The notes under the pieces are model-generated. The model had not been told where the DNA came from, ran no database searches, and saw only the letters and a list, made by a program, of their open reading frames with translations. Below, in pieces: positions 12,018 to 23,015 of a stretch of 64,000 nucleotides of DNA. Position numbers and translations under genes: made by a program. The stretch is from Dolomedes plantarius. Taxonomy: Eukaryota > Arthropoda > Arachnida > Araneae > Dolomedidae. Position 1 is the first letter of the stretch; every line of letters starts with the position of its first letter. Location: the NCBI GenBank assembly GCA_907164885.2, contig OU015494.1:3361223-3425222 (forward strand), given 5' to 3'.

Positions 12018-12053
12018 GGTTGCTAAGCAACCGGCAAGCCAGTGACGCGTCAC
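12018..12053. promoter_or_regulatory. X-box-like palindrome plus TGACGCGTCA palindrome
   Basis: GGTTGCTAAGCAACC (12018-12032) is a perfect inverted repeat and closely matches the RFX X-box, GTNRCC then RGYAAC. Ten bases on, GTGACGCGTCAC (12042-12053) is a 12-bp palindrome made of two CRE-like TGACG half-sites. The surrounding 100 bp is GC-richer than the flanks. Two adjacent palindromes suggest a promoter or enhancer, but no downstream gene could be read. Confidence 0.35.
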
Positions 12054-12321
12054 AGTTCTTGACTGGGAAGATTGCTTTCGAATCGAACTCTGCTTTTCAG
12101 TACTTTAATTGAGGTATTTGCGAGGCATGGAATCATGTGAGAATACGCCACTATAATAAAAGTCTCACAGCTACTAAATGTTAAAGTTCACAGAAATGTG
12201 TGATTATATGAAGGTGTGTGATTATAAACCCATTTAAAAGTCTGTTATGTATGCAGAAGATATACAATTCAATACAAATTATTACGGATTTATTTTCATT
12301 TCTCGCTGTTAACGTCCACGT

Positions 12322-12363
12322 TTCCCATGTTTCCAGTCGGATATCCCATGTTTCCAGTCGGAT
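12322..12363. repeat. Short tandem duplication
   Basis: CCCATGTTTCCAGTCGGATA occurs twice in a row with a few joining bases. No further copies were seen. Confidence 0.7.
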
Positions 12364-13541
12364 ACTTTTTTTTCTTTTAGTGGCTGTTATCTTACAAATA
12401 GGTAACGAGAACTTTGTCATGTGCAATTTAAAACTTTTTATGATACCCATTCGTCCAAACTGTCGTATACCGAAACCAATGCAATTCCACTCTGTTTTCT
12501 AATGGCTTGAATTTTTTTATTTTTAAAGATTAAAATCTTTCAGTAGTTACGCTATGTATAAGATTATGTATAAGAATATGTATAGTTTAGGGCTACTTAT
12601 ACAGATTACGGCCAAATTATCATTAATACACGTATGAAAATATGAATTAAAAGAAGCTAAATTCCATATAATGATAATGAAAATTGTGTTACCAACGTTT
12701 TGCCTTGAGGTTCGAAGGGTTCTTTCGTGGGTCTGCCATCGTTTCGTTAGGGTGGACCATCCAACCAACATTATGGGGGATTAGCTTGAATGAGTCGCGG
12801 TTGACTCTCCAACTAAAATTAACCAAACGAGAAGACGAAACTGCAAAAAGTGTCCTCCTCATTTCGAAAACAAACTGTTCATTTTCCTATCAAATATACA
12901 TCGCTACAAAATTTTTGTTATGTTGAAACTTATTCTCATATTTGAAAATTTTGAACTGAACCGTTTCAGATTACCTTTATCCGTTGTAAAGAGCCACTAC
13001 AATTTGAGAGTATAGTCTCTATCATTGTTCTCTTTTTCCTTGCTGCTTTTACTGGTAATCGGTTTGGCATCATTAAATCCGTTTAAACTTCTTGAAAATA
13101 GCTATAGACGTACCCAAATCTGCAACCTTTTTTATATGTGTTTTATATCACTGCCGGGGTAACAATAAATTAAGCGTCGAAAATTGTTTTCAAAAAAAAT
13201 TTCTGTTTTATGAGCAGTTTTCAGAAATTCTTGATAGAACACTTTGTATTTCATTGAACAAAATCCTGACATTTTACAATTTCTTTAGGTTTTCTATCGG
13301 AATCGGATTTGTACGTTAGCTTGAAAGCCATAATTATTCAGTAAAAGCTGAATCTGGAGCACGTGAAAGTTCTAACTGTTTATGATAAAATGTTTTATGC
13401 ACTTATGCTACGGGGAGGTATATTATCTTATTTTCATGCTTATAACATTTGAAGGAAATTTACAAGTGAATGTCTATCATTCGAATCCTACCCACATCAA
13501 GCCTTTTTTTCCCCCTAAACATCTTTTTATTTAATATAAAA
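12364..13541. other. Intergenic DNA, no recognised gene
   Basis: Only short chance frames. Nothing could be supported. Confidence 0.5.
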
Positions 13542-13686
13542 CTAGCTGAAACCCCGCGCTTCGCTACGGAGAGTATTCAAATTAAATACAACGGTCAATG
13601 TATGCAATTAATGCCGAAAAAAAATAAATATATATATTTATAATAAATGCGACGATCAATGTATACAATTGATGTAATATATATAC

Positions 13687-13765
<79 letters not shown>

Positions 13766-14277
13766 AAAAATCGTAACGGATATTAATTTTTGGGGGGATA
13801 ATATCCAATCGTCTGCTGCATTAGAAAGAAAAAAAATATTTTTTTTGTCTATTTAATTGTTATGCACGTGACGATAAATTCATTTAAAGTACCAGAAAAA
13901 GAAATCATGTGATCAGCATTTAATAAATTAAATTCTAAAAATGAATCTTTAAAAATTCAACAAACATTAGAAAATGGAAGTAAAGGTTCGAAAAATATCT
14001 CATTTTAAAGGAGTTTTTAGGATCTTTCTCGTGATATAAATTTTATAACCCTCAAATTATTATTTTAAATGCAAACTTCAAAAAAGTTACAGAAACAGCT
14101 TGAAAATTTAATTAAAATATCTAAGATGAATTTTTCAAAAATCTTTCTTAGTGCACCCCTACACCATAAGAAGAATCGCCGTGCAAAATTTCAGCCCTTT
14201 AGGTCCAGTGGTTTGGTTTGTGCGTTGTATGTCAGTGAGTCAGTGAGTCAGTTATTGAACTGTTTTATATATATAGA
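13542..14277 (-). mobile_element. Non-autonomous Helitron, copy 1
   Basis: Read on the minus strand, the element begins TCTATATATATAAAACAG (14277 downward) and ends in a GC-rich hairpin (CGTAGCGAAGCGCGGGG) followed by TTTCAGCTAG at 13542. The host base before TC is A and the base after CTAG is T. A 5' TC end, a 3' hairpin plus CTRR end and AT insertion without duplication are the three Helitron hallmarks. No Rep-helicase reading frame is present. A (TA)n run of about 80 bp (13685-13760) and a conserved segment with CTGGACCTAAAGGGCTGAAA lie inside. Confidence 0.8.
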
Positions 14278-15130
14278 TAAAAAGGAGTAAGATTTTTTAT
14301 TAATAGAAAGAGAGTATCGCTTATATTATTTTTTATAAGTCGAACTTTCTCCTTCTGATTCGGTTCCCATTAAAATGAGAGCGGCGACTTCAGTAACAAT
14401 CAAATCAGACTGTTACGGTTGGTTCGAATTGGATTAAAACTGAGGGTAGTCGATGGATAGAAGTTGGGAAACTGAGGCTCGTGAAGAGTTTCAAGTAATT
14501 TTATACCATACTCAATTATATAATTAAAAAGCATGCTTTAAATATTTTAGAATGACACATTTTGAAGTTGAAAATATATGATATTGTTAAAAAAAGATTT
14601 CAAGCAGTTTTACAAGGGTCCATTCACTTCTACTTCTCTGTGTTTCCAAAATGAGTAGCTAGGAAAACCAAACAACGATAGACACTTAAACCGATGGATG
14701 ATATGGGACTAGTATTCTCAAATATTTCGCCAAATATTCAACAAATATTATCCGAGGTTCTGGCTAAGCTGTCTCTTTTTTTTCTATTGTAGTTTTATAT
14801 AAAGAAATAAAGTTCACATTTTTCAATGTTTTAGTAAGAAATTTATAATTTTGAAATCGCGCTCTTTTAAATTTTGTTAATTTTTACTGAAATGATATCC
14901 AGGTACATATTTTTATTTAAGTATGAAGTTTAGGTCACACGAGATTTGGCTAAAACAAGTGAAGAACATCTTTTATTGTTATCATACAAAGTAAATAGAA
15001 ACCAAAATCTACAGTTCACCGGTTTTTAAAAGTTAGACAAAATTTGCGTATTTCGTTTTTCTATTTTTTGTTAAAATTTTCCTAATTTAAAAAGAAATAT
15101 ATCATTGGAGGGGAGTGATTTTATATATAA
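14278..15130. other. AT-rich intergenic DNA
   Basis: No gene or element end found. Confidence 0.5.
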
Positions 15131-15266
15131 GGGGGGGGGGGTCACGATCGAATAAAGTTTGCGTTAGACTTTTGAGCATTGAGAATTTGTTTGAAATGAA
15201 GAAGAAATATTGCAATCAGGAAACATAGTCTATGCTTTCTCTCAGATGCTACCCCCCCCCCCCCCC
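15131..15266. repeat. G11 run and C15 run facing each other
   Basis: An uninterrupted G11 (15131-15141) and an uninterrupted C15 (15252-15266) on the same strand lie 110 bp apart and can pair as a stem. Each run can alternatively form quadruplex-type structures. Such runs are rare in this AT-rich setting. Confidence 0.8.
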
Positions 15267-15324
15267 TCCTTTCAAGGTTTTATGATCACGGGAGAAATTT
15301 CAATCCATCCAAATGTACGCGGGC

Positions 15325-15420
15325 TTCCATATCACTTCCTGCTTCCGGAACATTTCGGAAGTGAGAACCCTTAGTTGTGACGTCATAGGGTACACGTCAT
15401 ACTCATCTTCCGGAATGATG
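15325..15420. promoter_or_regulatory. CRE and ETS-like motif patch
   Basis: A perfect CRE (TGACGTCA, 15378-15385) sits beside an inverted pair of ETS-like motifs, CACTTCC to GGAAGTG, at about 15331-15363, with another CTTCCGGAA downstream. The patch is GC-richer than its flanks. No gene is visible beside it. Confidence 0.25.
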
Positions 15421-15794
15421 GGGAGTAGGAGTTGTCAATATGTGACCAACGTTAGTGGCTTTCCATAAGGGACCGCTGAGTCGATAAATTCCCATTATGA
15501 GACCGTGATGCAAAACTTGATAAGTCATAGTGTGTGCAGGGGATGATGGCTGCCCGTACAATACAATCAGACTCGAGGTCTGCTATCGAACCAGAGAGCT
15601 GTTGATGAAATCGTTTAGGCGGCTTGCTTTTCAAATAAAGTTAAAAAACATTTTGAAAAGGTTGCCTTGAAAAATCTGTTTAACGACATGCAAGAAAAAT
15701 GGGAACTACGGGATGGTTAAAGATCCTCCAAATTCCTACTCATAGATATACGTCCGCACACACACACACACACATATATATATAAATATATAAA

Positions 15795-15812
15795 ACCAGA
15801 AAAAGAATTATA

Positions 15813-15872
<60 letters not shown>

Positions 15873-15890
15873 TATAATTCTTTTTCTGGT
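15795..15890. repeat. 96-bp near-perfect palindrome at broken Helitron edge
   Basis: ACCAGAAAAAGAATTATATA on the left is matched by its reverse complement at 15871-15890, with (TA)n between. The right half is Helitron sequence, also present in copies 1 and 3 in single orientation; the left half is its inverted copy. A (CA)n(TA)n tract lies just upstream. Confidence 0.85.
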
Positions 15891-16177
15891 ACTTTAAATA
15901 AATTTATCGTCACATGCATAACAACGAAATAGACAAAAAAAAAAATTTTTTTTTCTTGCTAATTCGGCAGACGATTGGACATTATCCAAAAAAATGTTAA
16001 AATGCTGTAAAAGATATGCTCCTCAAACTGTACTATATTCTTTAGTATGTTCTATTAGATTTAATTTGAATATTTTCTTCTACATTATTTTGTCTATAAA
16101 AATATCCCTTACGATATTTTTATAAATATATATATATATATATTTTTTAATCAATTGTATACATTGATCGTCGCATT

Positions 16178-16228
<51 letters not shown>

Positions 16229-16304
16229 TAGGCATTACTTGCATACATTGACCGTTGTATTTAATTTGAATGAACTCCGTAGCGAAGTGCGGGGTTTCAG
16301 CTAG
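15878..16304 (+). mobile_element. Helitron, copy 2, 5'-truncated
   Basis: From the CTTTTTCTGGTACTTTAAAT motif onward this matches the reverse complement of copy 1. It ends with the same CGTAGCGAAG hairpin and CTAG (16301-16304), followed by T. Relative to copy 1 it lacks the 5' half and carries about 130 extra bases after GACATTATCC (about 15985-16110). It is bounded upstream by the palindrome. Confidence 0.78.
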
Positions 16305-17783
16305 TATATGTATATAAATGTAACGGGAAAATACCTGCTCCTAATTATAACCTAACGCGTATTCTAAATTCTGTTTTCTATCAAAATTCGACCCCACTTC
16401 CAAACTGCGACCTAGGAATAGCATAATAGATAATTAATACACATGCCGATCATTACGCAGACATTCGAAATATCTCAATTAAACAAATAAGGCCTATTTT
16501 CAAATTCTTACTCACTAACAGAACGCAGAAACGCGCGAGGACTATTTCACCACAAATTGCAATTACAGGATACAGACCACGGGATTCATTTTAATTAATT
16601 ACAAAATTCTGTCCCTGGCGGGGAAACGTCCATTTCTTATACGTTTGTACGGAGGACACTTACGTTTTTTGTAACGTTTGGCCAACATGTAAAGCTGTCA
16701 AAATTTCGTCTCATGTAATCGTGCGTCTTTCGCTTTTGGCTCTTCCGGCAATCTTATTCTTCCTACAATGTGGCCACCACTGTTAATCTGTATTCATAAT
16801 GTACAACTGAATAAAAGGATAGAATGATCTGGATAAACTGCATCTTCTTCCACGACTGTGTCTCCGAAATCTTAACGCTTCTTTCTTCTCATTCCTTCAT
16901 TATGTTTACCATTATAGTATAGTTGAGAGGATGATACTAATCAAATAAAGTTCTTTACACGACTGCATCTCCAAAAAGTTATTAGAATGATTACGTAACC
17001 TTCTCATTCCTGCGATTGTCCTCGTGTGTTTGTGAATCCCCAGTACTCCTCCAATCATCCATCTTTAAGATGTTATTTGTTTATCACACACACATGTATA
17101 TATAACCCTAAATGGTTGTGAACTTATGACAGTGTCCATTCTGTAATGTTCTGCTAGTTCCCTACAAGTTTCATAATCGAGTACCTTGACAAAAATCAAC
17201 CATTTCTTGTTTTTTCTTTATTTGGTCAATTTTGTGAATGATTTCTTTTCAATTTTTTTTCAGGGTACAGAAAAAAGGATCTCTTCCGAAATCCTCTGCT
17301 TTGGCTTCATCGACTCGCCTAGACACTACTGGGGAATAAGAAGATCTTTTAGCGTGTTTCAACTCCTAAGTTTGACATATCTTATTTTTCATAAAAAGTG
17401 AAAGAAACAAATATTTATTACAACGAAAGTTATTGATCTCCCTCTTTCCAAATAACTTATGTCATTGTTAAAGGTGAGGAAGAAATAAATATACAATAAT
17501 TCAAATATATCTGACTACTTTTGGATACAGCGGAAATTGTAACACAAAAACCAATAATATTCATTCGGAAAATTCCGAGGTTAAATCCTTAGGGATACAA
17601 ATTCTTTTGCGTACGGTGAACATACATTTTTCGATTCACAAATATAAATTGACTACTTTTGAATACATTACGAAGGGTAAAGCAACACAATTTTGTTTGT
17701 TAATATGTGATGTTCTGCTTTTCATTACCATCAGCTTATCATAGCTTAGTTGAAACATTGCCATTTCATTTCAGATTACACAG
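16305..17783. other. Intergenic DNA with weak duplication
   Basis: Two similar stretches, near 16845-16895 and 16955-17010, share ACGACTG, ATCTCC-type and CTTCTCATTCCT blocks. They may be a degenerate duplication of about 110-bp period. No gene was recognised. Confidence 0.4.
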
Positions 17784-17785
17784 TA

Positions 17786-18439
17786 CAGGGTGTCTCAAAA
17801 AACCTTGACACATTTAAAAAATTTATAAAAAAAAGTATACAAGGTAGGTACTAGAAATTCACAGATGTGTTACCTCCTATATTAGAGTTTTTTCCGGTGT
17901 CAAAAAAGTTCAACAGACGGCGCTATTTGTTCCGTGAAAGCAAAAGTTCTAAATGGCTATTTTGCTGTCTCACAAATTTCTTATTTACATCCCAAAATCT
18001 TTTGGTAACATGGCGATGGCCCGCCTCATTGAGGTACGATTGTACGAGACTTTTTAAGTGAGGAATTTCCAAACAGGTGGATTGGGCGTGATGATGTCAT
18101 CTAGTGGCCGCCTCAATCTCCAGACAGGACACCTCTTGACTTTTTTCTTTGGGGATTTATCAAAGACAAAGTTTATGCAATAAAAGTGGACAGTCTTAAA
18201 GTACTCAAAAAATGCTTAATTGCTGCAATTTCATGTGTTACAGAATCCATTTTGGAAGTCACGTGGGCTGAAATGGATATTCTTCGTGCCACAAAATCAG
18301 CCCATATTGAAATTTATTGACTATACTAAAAAAAACTCTAATATATAAGGTAATACGTATGTGAATTTCGATTTCCTACCATGAGTACTTTTTTCTATAT
18401 AAATTTTCAAAATGTGTCAAGGTTTTTTGAGACACCCTG
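17786..18439 (+). mobile_element. Mariner-type element with about 107-bp TIRs
   Basis: TA flanks both ends (17784-17785 and 18440-18441). The ends begin CAGGGTGTCTCAAAAAACCT in both orientations, and similarity continues with gaps for about 107 bp, to TATTAGAGTTTTT. At 654 bp it is far shorter than an autonomous element. It retains only the C-terminal part of a DDE transposase gene. Confidence 0.85.
18066..18320 (+). pseudogene. Mariner-like transposase, C-terminal remnant
   Basis: The frame reads FPNRWIGRDDVI, an in-frame TAG at 18102-18104, then WPPQSPDRTPLDFFLWG, KDKVY, and ends HIEIY at TGA 18318-18320. The RWIGR...WPPxSPDxTPLDFFLWG block is characteristic of a widespread arthropod Tc1/mariner-superfamily transposase and holds the third catalytic acid. 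Everything upstream of this block is missing, so the copy lost its DNA-binding region and the first two catalytic aspartates by internal deletion. Confidence 0.85.
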
Positions 18440-18441
18440 TA

Positions 18442-18933
18442 TTATGCTGCCATGCATTAACAGTTGTGGTGATCACAAAACATGGCTACAGTTGTTTGCC
18501 TTTTCATTCTATATCAGATAATGCTTCAAACATAACATAGTGTAGTTAAGATAAAATGTCACTTTATAATGTAAATTCAAACCTGAACATTGGGTTTTAA
18601 CAAATCTAAAACACTTTGTTATACTGTAGTCCCTGAGGATTAATATTCTAAATTAATAGAGGAAGTGTAACAAAGGTGGATATAAAACTTTATTAATGTA
18701 GAAATGAAAACATTCAACGTGCATTAAAAAGGTTTTTCTTTGTCTAAAATTTTATAATAACCAGTAGAATAAATAATTGTTCGTCAGTTGCAGGAGGTTT
18801 CAAGAACAGCGATTCAGTTTTTTTTAAGTGTATGCCAAGATATAAGGACACTCTTCTAATTTACTTCCTAGAATTCTATTTCTGATCGGCTCCAAATATG
18901 AACGCCAACTTCGGGACTCTTACAGAATGCCAG
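18442..18933. other. AT-rich intergenic DNA
   Basis: No feature recognised. Confidence 0.5.
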
Positions 18934-18941
18934 CTCCCCAG

Positions 18942-19748
18942 TAGCGATGCGACATCGATGTCGATGTTTTTAAAACATCGATGTTTTGATAAAAACATCG
19001 ATGTTCTAAATATCGATTTATTGGAGCCGATTTTTTTAAAACATCGATGTTTTGTGTTTTAAAATATCGATATGTAAATATATGCAATTTTCTTTCGTAT
19101 TATTTAATTTTAAACTAAAAGATACGTTAATAAATAGTTCTTATTAATTTTTTTGGATATTAAACTCTGTTGAACCAAACTCAAAATTTCTTTAAATGAT
19201 TTTACCTTCTCTACTGATATGAAACCAATCCCTTTGTCTTGTGTTACAGTCATGAACTTCAGAATTTTGTTTTACTAAATTATTTAAGCATAAAGGAAGT
19301 AAATTATTCTTCAACTTGTAAATAAATGTGACATATTTACAATAATTTTTTTCACTTTCAACCAATTTAAATTAGAAAACATCACGGATTTTTCTTTATG
19401 GTTTTGGTCTGATCAATAATTTTGATAACAAAAATGGCTTCCTCAATTATCTGGTAAAAGTAATAAAATATATCATGGAAATTCTGTGATATTCGCTGAC
19501 TCTAGCAACCGAGTTTTTTTCATTTGTGTCAGCCCAATCAGAGAGTAAAATTAAATCCCCTCAACGACTAACCAAAGTAACATTAAAGTTAGAGGTTACT
19601 AAAGCAGTTTTAAGAAATGGATGTTCAAAAACATCGATGTTTAAAAACATCGATGGTTTTTGGGCGATGTTTTATTAGCATCGATGTTTTAATATTGAAT
19701 ATCGATGTTTCAAAATATCAATGTTTTGTTGTCGATGTCGCATCACTA
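18942..19748. mobile_element. hAT MITE with CATCGATG subterminal repeats
   Basis: An exact 8-bp duplication CTCCCCAG flanks the block (18934-18941 and 19749-19756). The TIRs are TAGCGATGCGACATCGA and TAGTGATGCGACATCGA, one mismatch in 17. Both subterminal zones are packed with ACATCGATGTT or TATCGATAT motifs, at least five on the left and four on the right. An 8-bp TSD with short TIRs and dense subterminal motifs defines hAT elements. There is no transposase inside. Confidence 0.9.
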
Positions 19749-19849
19749 CTCCCCAGTCATTTAGCCATCGTCCAACCTCATGAGTTCCACCACTGAGGTT
19801 TTGGATATCCGAAGGAAAGGGGATCGTAGCAGATCTTACCCTGATGCAA

Positions 19850-20450
19850 GCAACAATAACAGTACTAACGTTCAGTGATTGCTATCAAAAGATATCATTG
19901 TGTATTACGTCGCGTTTTTAGAAGACGTCAAGAATATGGCGTCTACCATTGATGTTTAGTTTAGCCACCGGAAGTTCAGTCGTCAGGGGCGCCTGTGCCG
20001 ACAATGCTGCTATGTCTACTAGAATAAGCGTTAGTTAATGTTTAGCGATGAGTCCCGCTTTCTTCCCTTAATTAACTTTCATGATCATAAAAAGACTGGT
20101 GAATGGAATAATGCTATTGAAGAGACGTCTACTGCAAAGATGGCTGGATCAAGCGCATTAGAAATTATAGATATTAGGTCTTCTATGGCATTCTAACCAC
20201 TCACAGATACATCGATGAAACTTCGCGATTTATCGCACATCAACAACTATTTGGACAAGCAAGTGCTATTTTATAACAGGTAAAGGTAACAGCTCTCGCG
20301 GCATGGGTTTTTTAGGTCAAGCTGTTGCCACTCTCACCAGCCTCCAATATTTTCAGACGACTGTAAAATGCTTTTTCAAATCTGCTACAAGACAACATTC
20401 GCGCTAATTGACTGAATGGTATGTTTTTAGCATACGTCTCGGTCAGAAGT
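19850..20450 (+). pseudogene. Heavily decayed Tc1-like transposase
   Basis: MFSDESRF at 20038-20061 matches the block around the first catalytic aspartate of Tc1 transposases. About 120 bp later another frame reads VFYGILTTHRYIDETSRF, resembling the family's GxLTAxRYxDEILRP block. Upstream frames keep scattered basic residues as expected but have several stops. No TIRs could be located and the remaining catalytic motifs are gone. It is an older lineage than the Tc1 elements at 4513 and 32063. Confidence 0.6.
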
Positions 20451-20806
20451 TGGAACTAATTCTTTTCTTAGAGTAGCTATTTTTACTTGCTTATTTCGCA
20501 CATAAGTTTTCAGAGCAAATCATTGCTTATTCAGGTGTTTTTCTCCTTTTCTCTCAAATTGCTTTTATTTTACGTAAAAAAGTGACAGACATATTTTTTC
20601 AGTCATATACATATTTTTTGTTACACTAATACAGCTATTTTAATGATAAAATAAAATTTTGTAGCAATGATACAACATACAGACTGGAATTTCCCTATAT
20701 TGTGGAAAGAACTTTGATAGTGTAATATAGTCCTAAGGCCCACTAATCCAAATTGACTCTTAACATTTAACACATTCAATTGCAGAACGAACACAGAACA
20801 CATATA
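20451..20806. other. AT-rich spacer
   Basis: Nothing recognised. The mariner element begins at 20807 after TA. Confidence 0.5.
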
Positions 20807-20830
20807 CAGGGTGTTTCAAAAAGAACCATC

Positions 20831-21169
20831 CGATTTCAAAAAATCGTAACTATTGATCTTTTAATCCGTTTTGATCGAATAATGTATAGGCAGAAAGAAG
20901 GAAATCCCGAGTTTCACGCAGTTGCCGACAAGTAGCGCTAATGCTCTTCCTTCGCCCGCCACTTCAGTGTTTGTAACGATGGCGACTGTCCAACAGAAAT
21001 CAAAGAATCAATCGGTTTTAAAAAAATCATAACTATTCATATTTTAATCCGTTTTGATCGAATAATGTATAGGCAGAAAGAGGGAAATCTCGAGTTTCAC
21101 ACGCAGTTGCCGACAAGTAGCGCTAACGCTCTTCCTTCGCCCACCATTGCAGTGTTTGTAAAGATGGTG
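20831..21169. repeat. Two tandem, diverged mariner 5' ends
   Basis: About 155 bp starting near 20831 recurs from about 21013. Both share AATCCGTTTTGATCGAATAA, the GGCAGAAAG motif, AGTTGCCGACAAGTAGCGCT and the start-codon region, ATGGCGACT against ATGGTGACT. They differ at roughly one base in ten and by a 2-bp indel. This suggests joining of two related elements, not a recent slip. Confidence 0.85.
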
Positions 21170-22419
21170 ACTAACATAAGAGCTGTTGTGATAACTAGGA
21201 TATCAGCGTCCTCCACAGCTTGCTGTGAATCAATTTTTGCATCATCAAATTTTTCCATTAGCATAGATATCAACCGGCTCTTGTTTTTGGAGTTTGCAAG
21301 GAAACTCTCCTGCGAGACAGTGGGCACCATCGATTCTGTAAATGATATTGCAGCAGATTGTTTTCTTTGCTCTCTTCTCAATTGTTCTATGCGCTTGGTG
21401 CTTTCACAAGCTTCGTCAGGGTAGCCATCAAAAATGACAACGGCATTTGATTTGTAGTTCGACTTGACATATGATACATAACTGCTGCAAATTTCTGCAT
21501 ATGGCTGACCGTGGTGCCATTTGACCCGGTGTAACAAAAACTCTCCGTCAATGACATATTTTGTATCGCTCAAGTTCCCCTGTTCAGTTGGAGTCGGTGT
21601 AAAAGCCCTGTTCAAGCTAGATTTCCGTTCCTCATCCTATACTTCTTTCATACTCTCATCTGCGACAACACCTGTACTTAGTGACATTAGTTCAGTGGTC
21701 TCTGGGAAAGGAGGATGCTCATGGAACCAATTCAGCAACTTATCTGCGTCGGTGTTGTTTCGCTTTTGCATAGCATCTCTGCTGTCAACGTGTTGTTCTG
21801 ACGTAGTGAGTTCCACTCCTGTAAAGCGCTCAATCTCTTGGCACACACTATGCAGTGATGTCATCCCTTGTGTCCATCTTGTCACAACGCCTGCAGTTAC
21901 TCCACGGCCGTGAGTGAGATCACCACTTGTCTTCATTGACTTCATTAGAGTTTGTTCAATCGCCATATTATTCCAGGTGCCACACCACAGTTTCTCACTC
22001 CTACGAATGGTGAAACATCCTCGGGTGGTGAAATGCTCGTATTCTGCAGATGGCATTGCAGTTTTCAAGTTATGCATATCCTGGAGGTAAAGATGGCTGC
22101 ATTTGGCATACAGATTATGGCCACTGGTGTGAAAGAAAGGGAGCATTTCATATATGGTTTGGAGATGTAGATCCCTGTTGCTGCTTCTCTCTGCTTCAAT
22201 GAAGTGCTTAATCAAAGTCACCATTTCAAAATATACAACCCAGAGCTTGGTAGTTGGACCACGTTCTACCAACAGTTGAAGCTTCGCTTTGAATTCTTCT
22301 TGCACATCTTTAGCAATCTCCTTCACATCATTTGAAAGAATGACTGTTCTGTCCATGTTGAACAAAATATCCTCCAATTGATCCACCATCGTTGGCCACA
22401 GGGCCGTTGATTGAATCAC
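21097..22419 (-). pseudogene. PIN/FEN1-like nuclease-domain gene fragment
   Basis: Two minus-strand frames in the same phase (22419 to 21637, then 21615 to 21097) are separated by a single stop at 21637-21639. The first contains MLPFFHTSGHNLYAKCSHLY, FTIRRSEKLWCGTWNNM and LTHGRG; the second has YVIDGEFLLHRVKWH, VVIFDGY and DADILVITTAL. From memory these blocks match an uncharacterised, highly repeated arthropod and metazoan protein family. Its C-terminal half looks like a PIN/FEN1-type nuclease fold with spaced aspartates (IDG, FDGY, EDAD). Here the linker between the halves seems shortened, and the last acidic motif is replaced because the frame runs out into mariner 5' DNA (GEGRALALLVG). 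Probably non-functional. Family function is unknown to me. Confidence 0.65.
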
Positions 22420-22901
22420 AATTTTGAAAATCCTACATTGTATTAGAAGGAGGAATTAAATGACAGCCTTTAATGAAAAATTAAAGTTTTGGAGTGGAAA
22501 AAGTGGGTTTTTGCGGAGAGAGCCGAAATACGCCAATTTTCAAATAGCTCTTGAGCCCAAACTGTCCGTCGAAAAAAAACCTAAATAGTGAAATTTGTAG
22601 GAAATTTTATGTACTTTCATTTTGAATAATGGAGTTATATACGAAAAGTTGATATTTTCCGAGTTATAAGCAAAAAACCGCCAAAAAATGAAAATTTTTA
22701 CCATTTTTTGCATTTTCTTCAATGTTGCGTCACGAAATTTTGTTAACAAACCTCAGATTCGGATTCAGCACTCCAAAAAACATATAAAATGGAAGAAATC
22801 AAAACTACCCCAAAATTTTCCCTCTAGGGCCCCTTTTGAGCACAAATTGACTGGACTAAACTGGTATAAACAATTCCAAGACACTTATTGTCTGTGTACG
22901 C

Positions 22902-23015
22902 ATAACAGCCGTGGAAGCAGTGTATGCAGACATACTCGCAAAAGTTTGGGACGGATTTGCCTACCATATACACGTATGTCATGCATCCAAAGTTGGGCAT
23001 ATTGAGCACCTTTAA
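22902..23015 (+). pseudogene. Mariner transposase C-terminus
   Basis: The frame reads ITAVEAVYADILAKVWDGFA, then HIHVCHASKVGHIEHL, and ends at TAA 23013-23015. The VWDEFxYRIDVC...GGHIEHL pattern closes a common arthropod mariner transposase. It lies 122 bp from the right end of the element, as expected, and fits the MATVQQKS start on the left. The rest of the coding sequence, including all catalytic residues, is absent. Confidence 0.85.

Noticed and set aside
13683..13760. (TA)n tract as an independent feature or origin
   Set aside because: It is a microsatellite expansion inside the Helitron; matching tracts occur in copy 2.
21065..21913. Plus-strand frames of 119 and 130 codons
   Set aside because: They lie antisense to the PIN-like gene, whose minus-strand frame carries the recognisable motifs.
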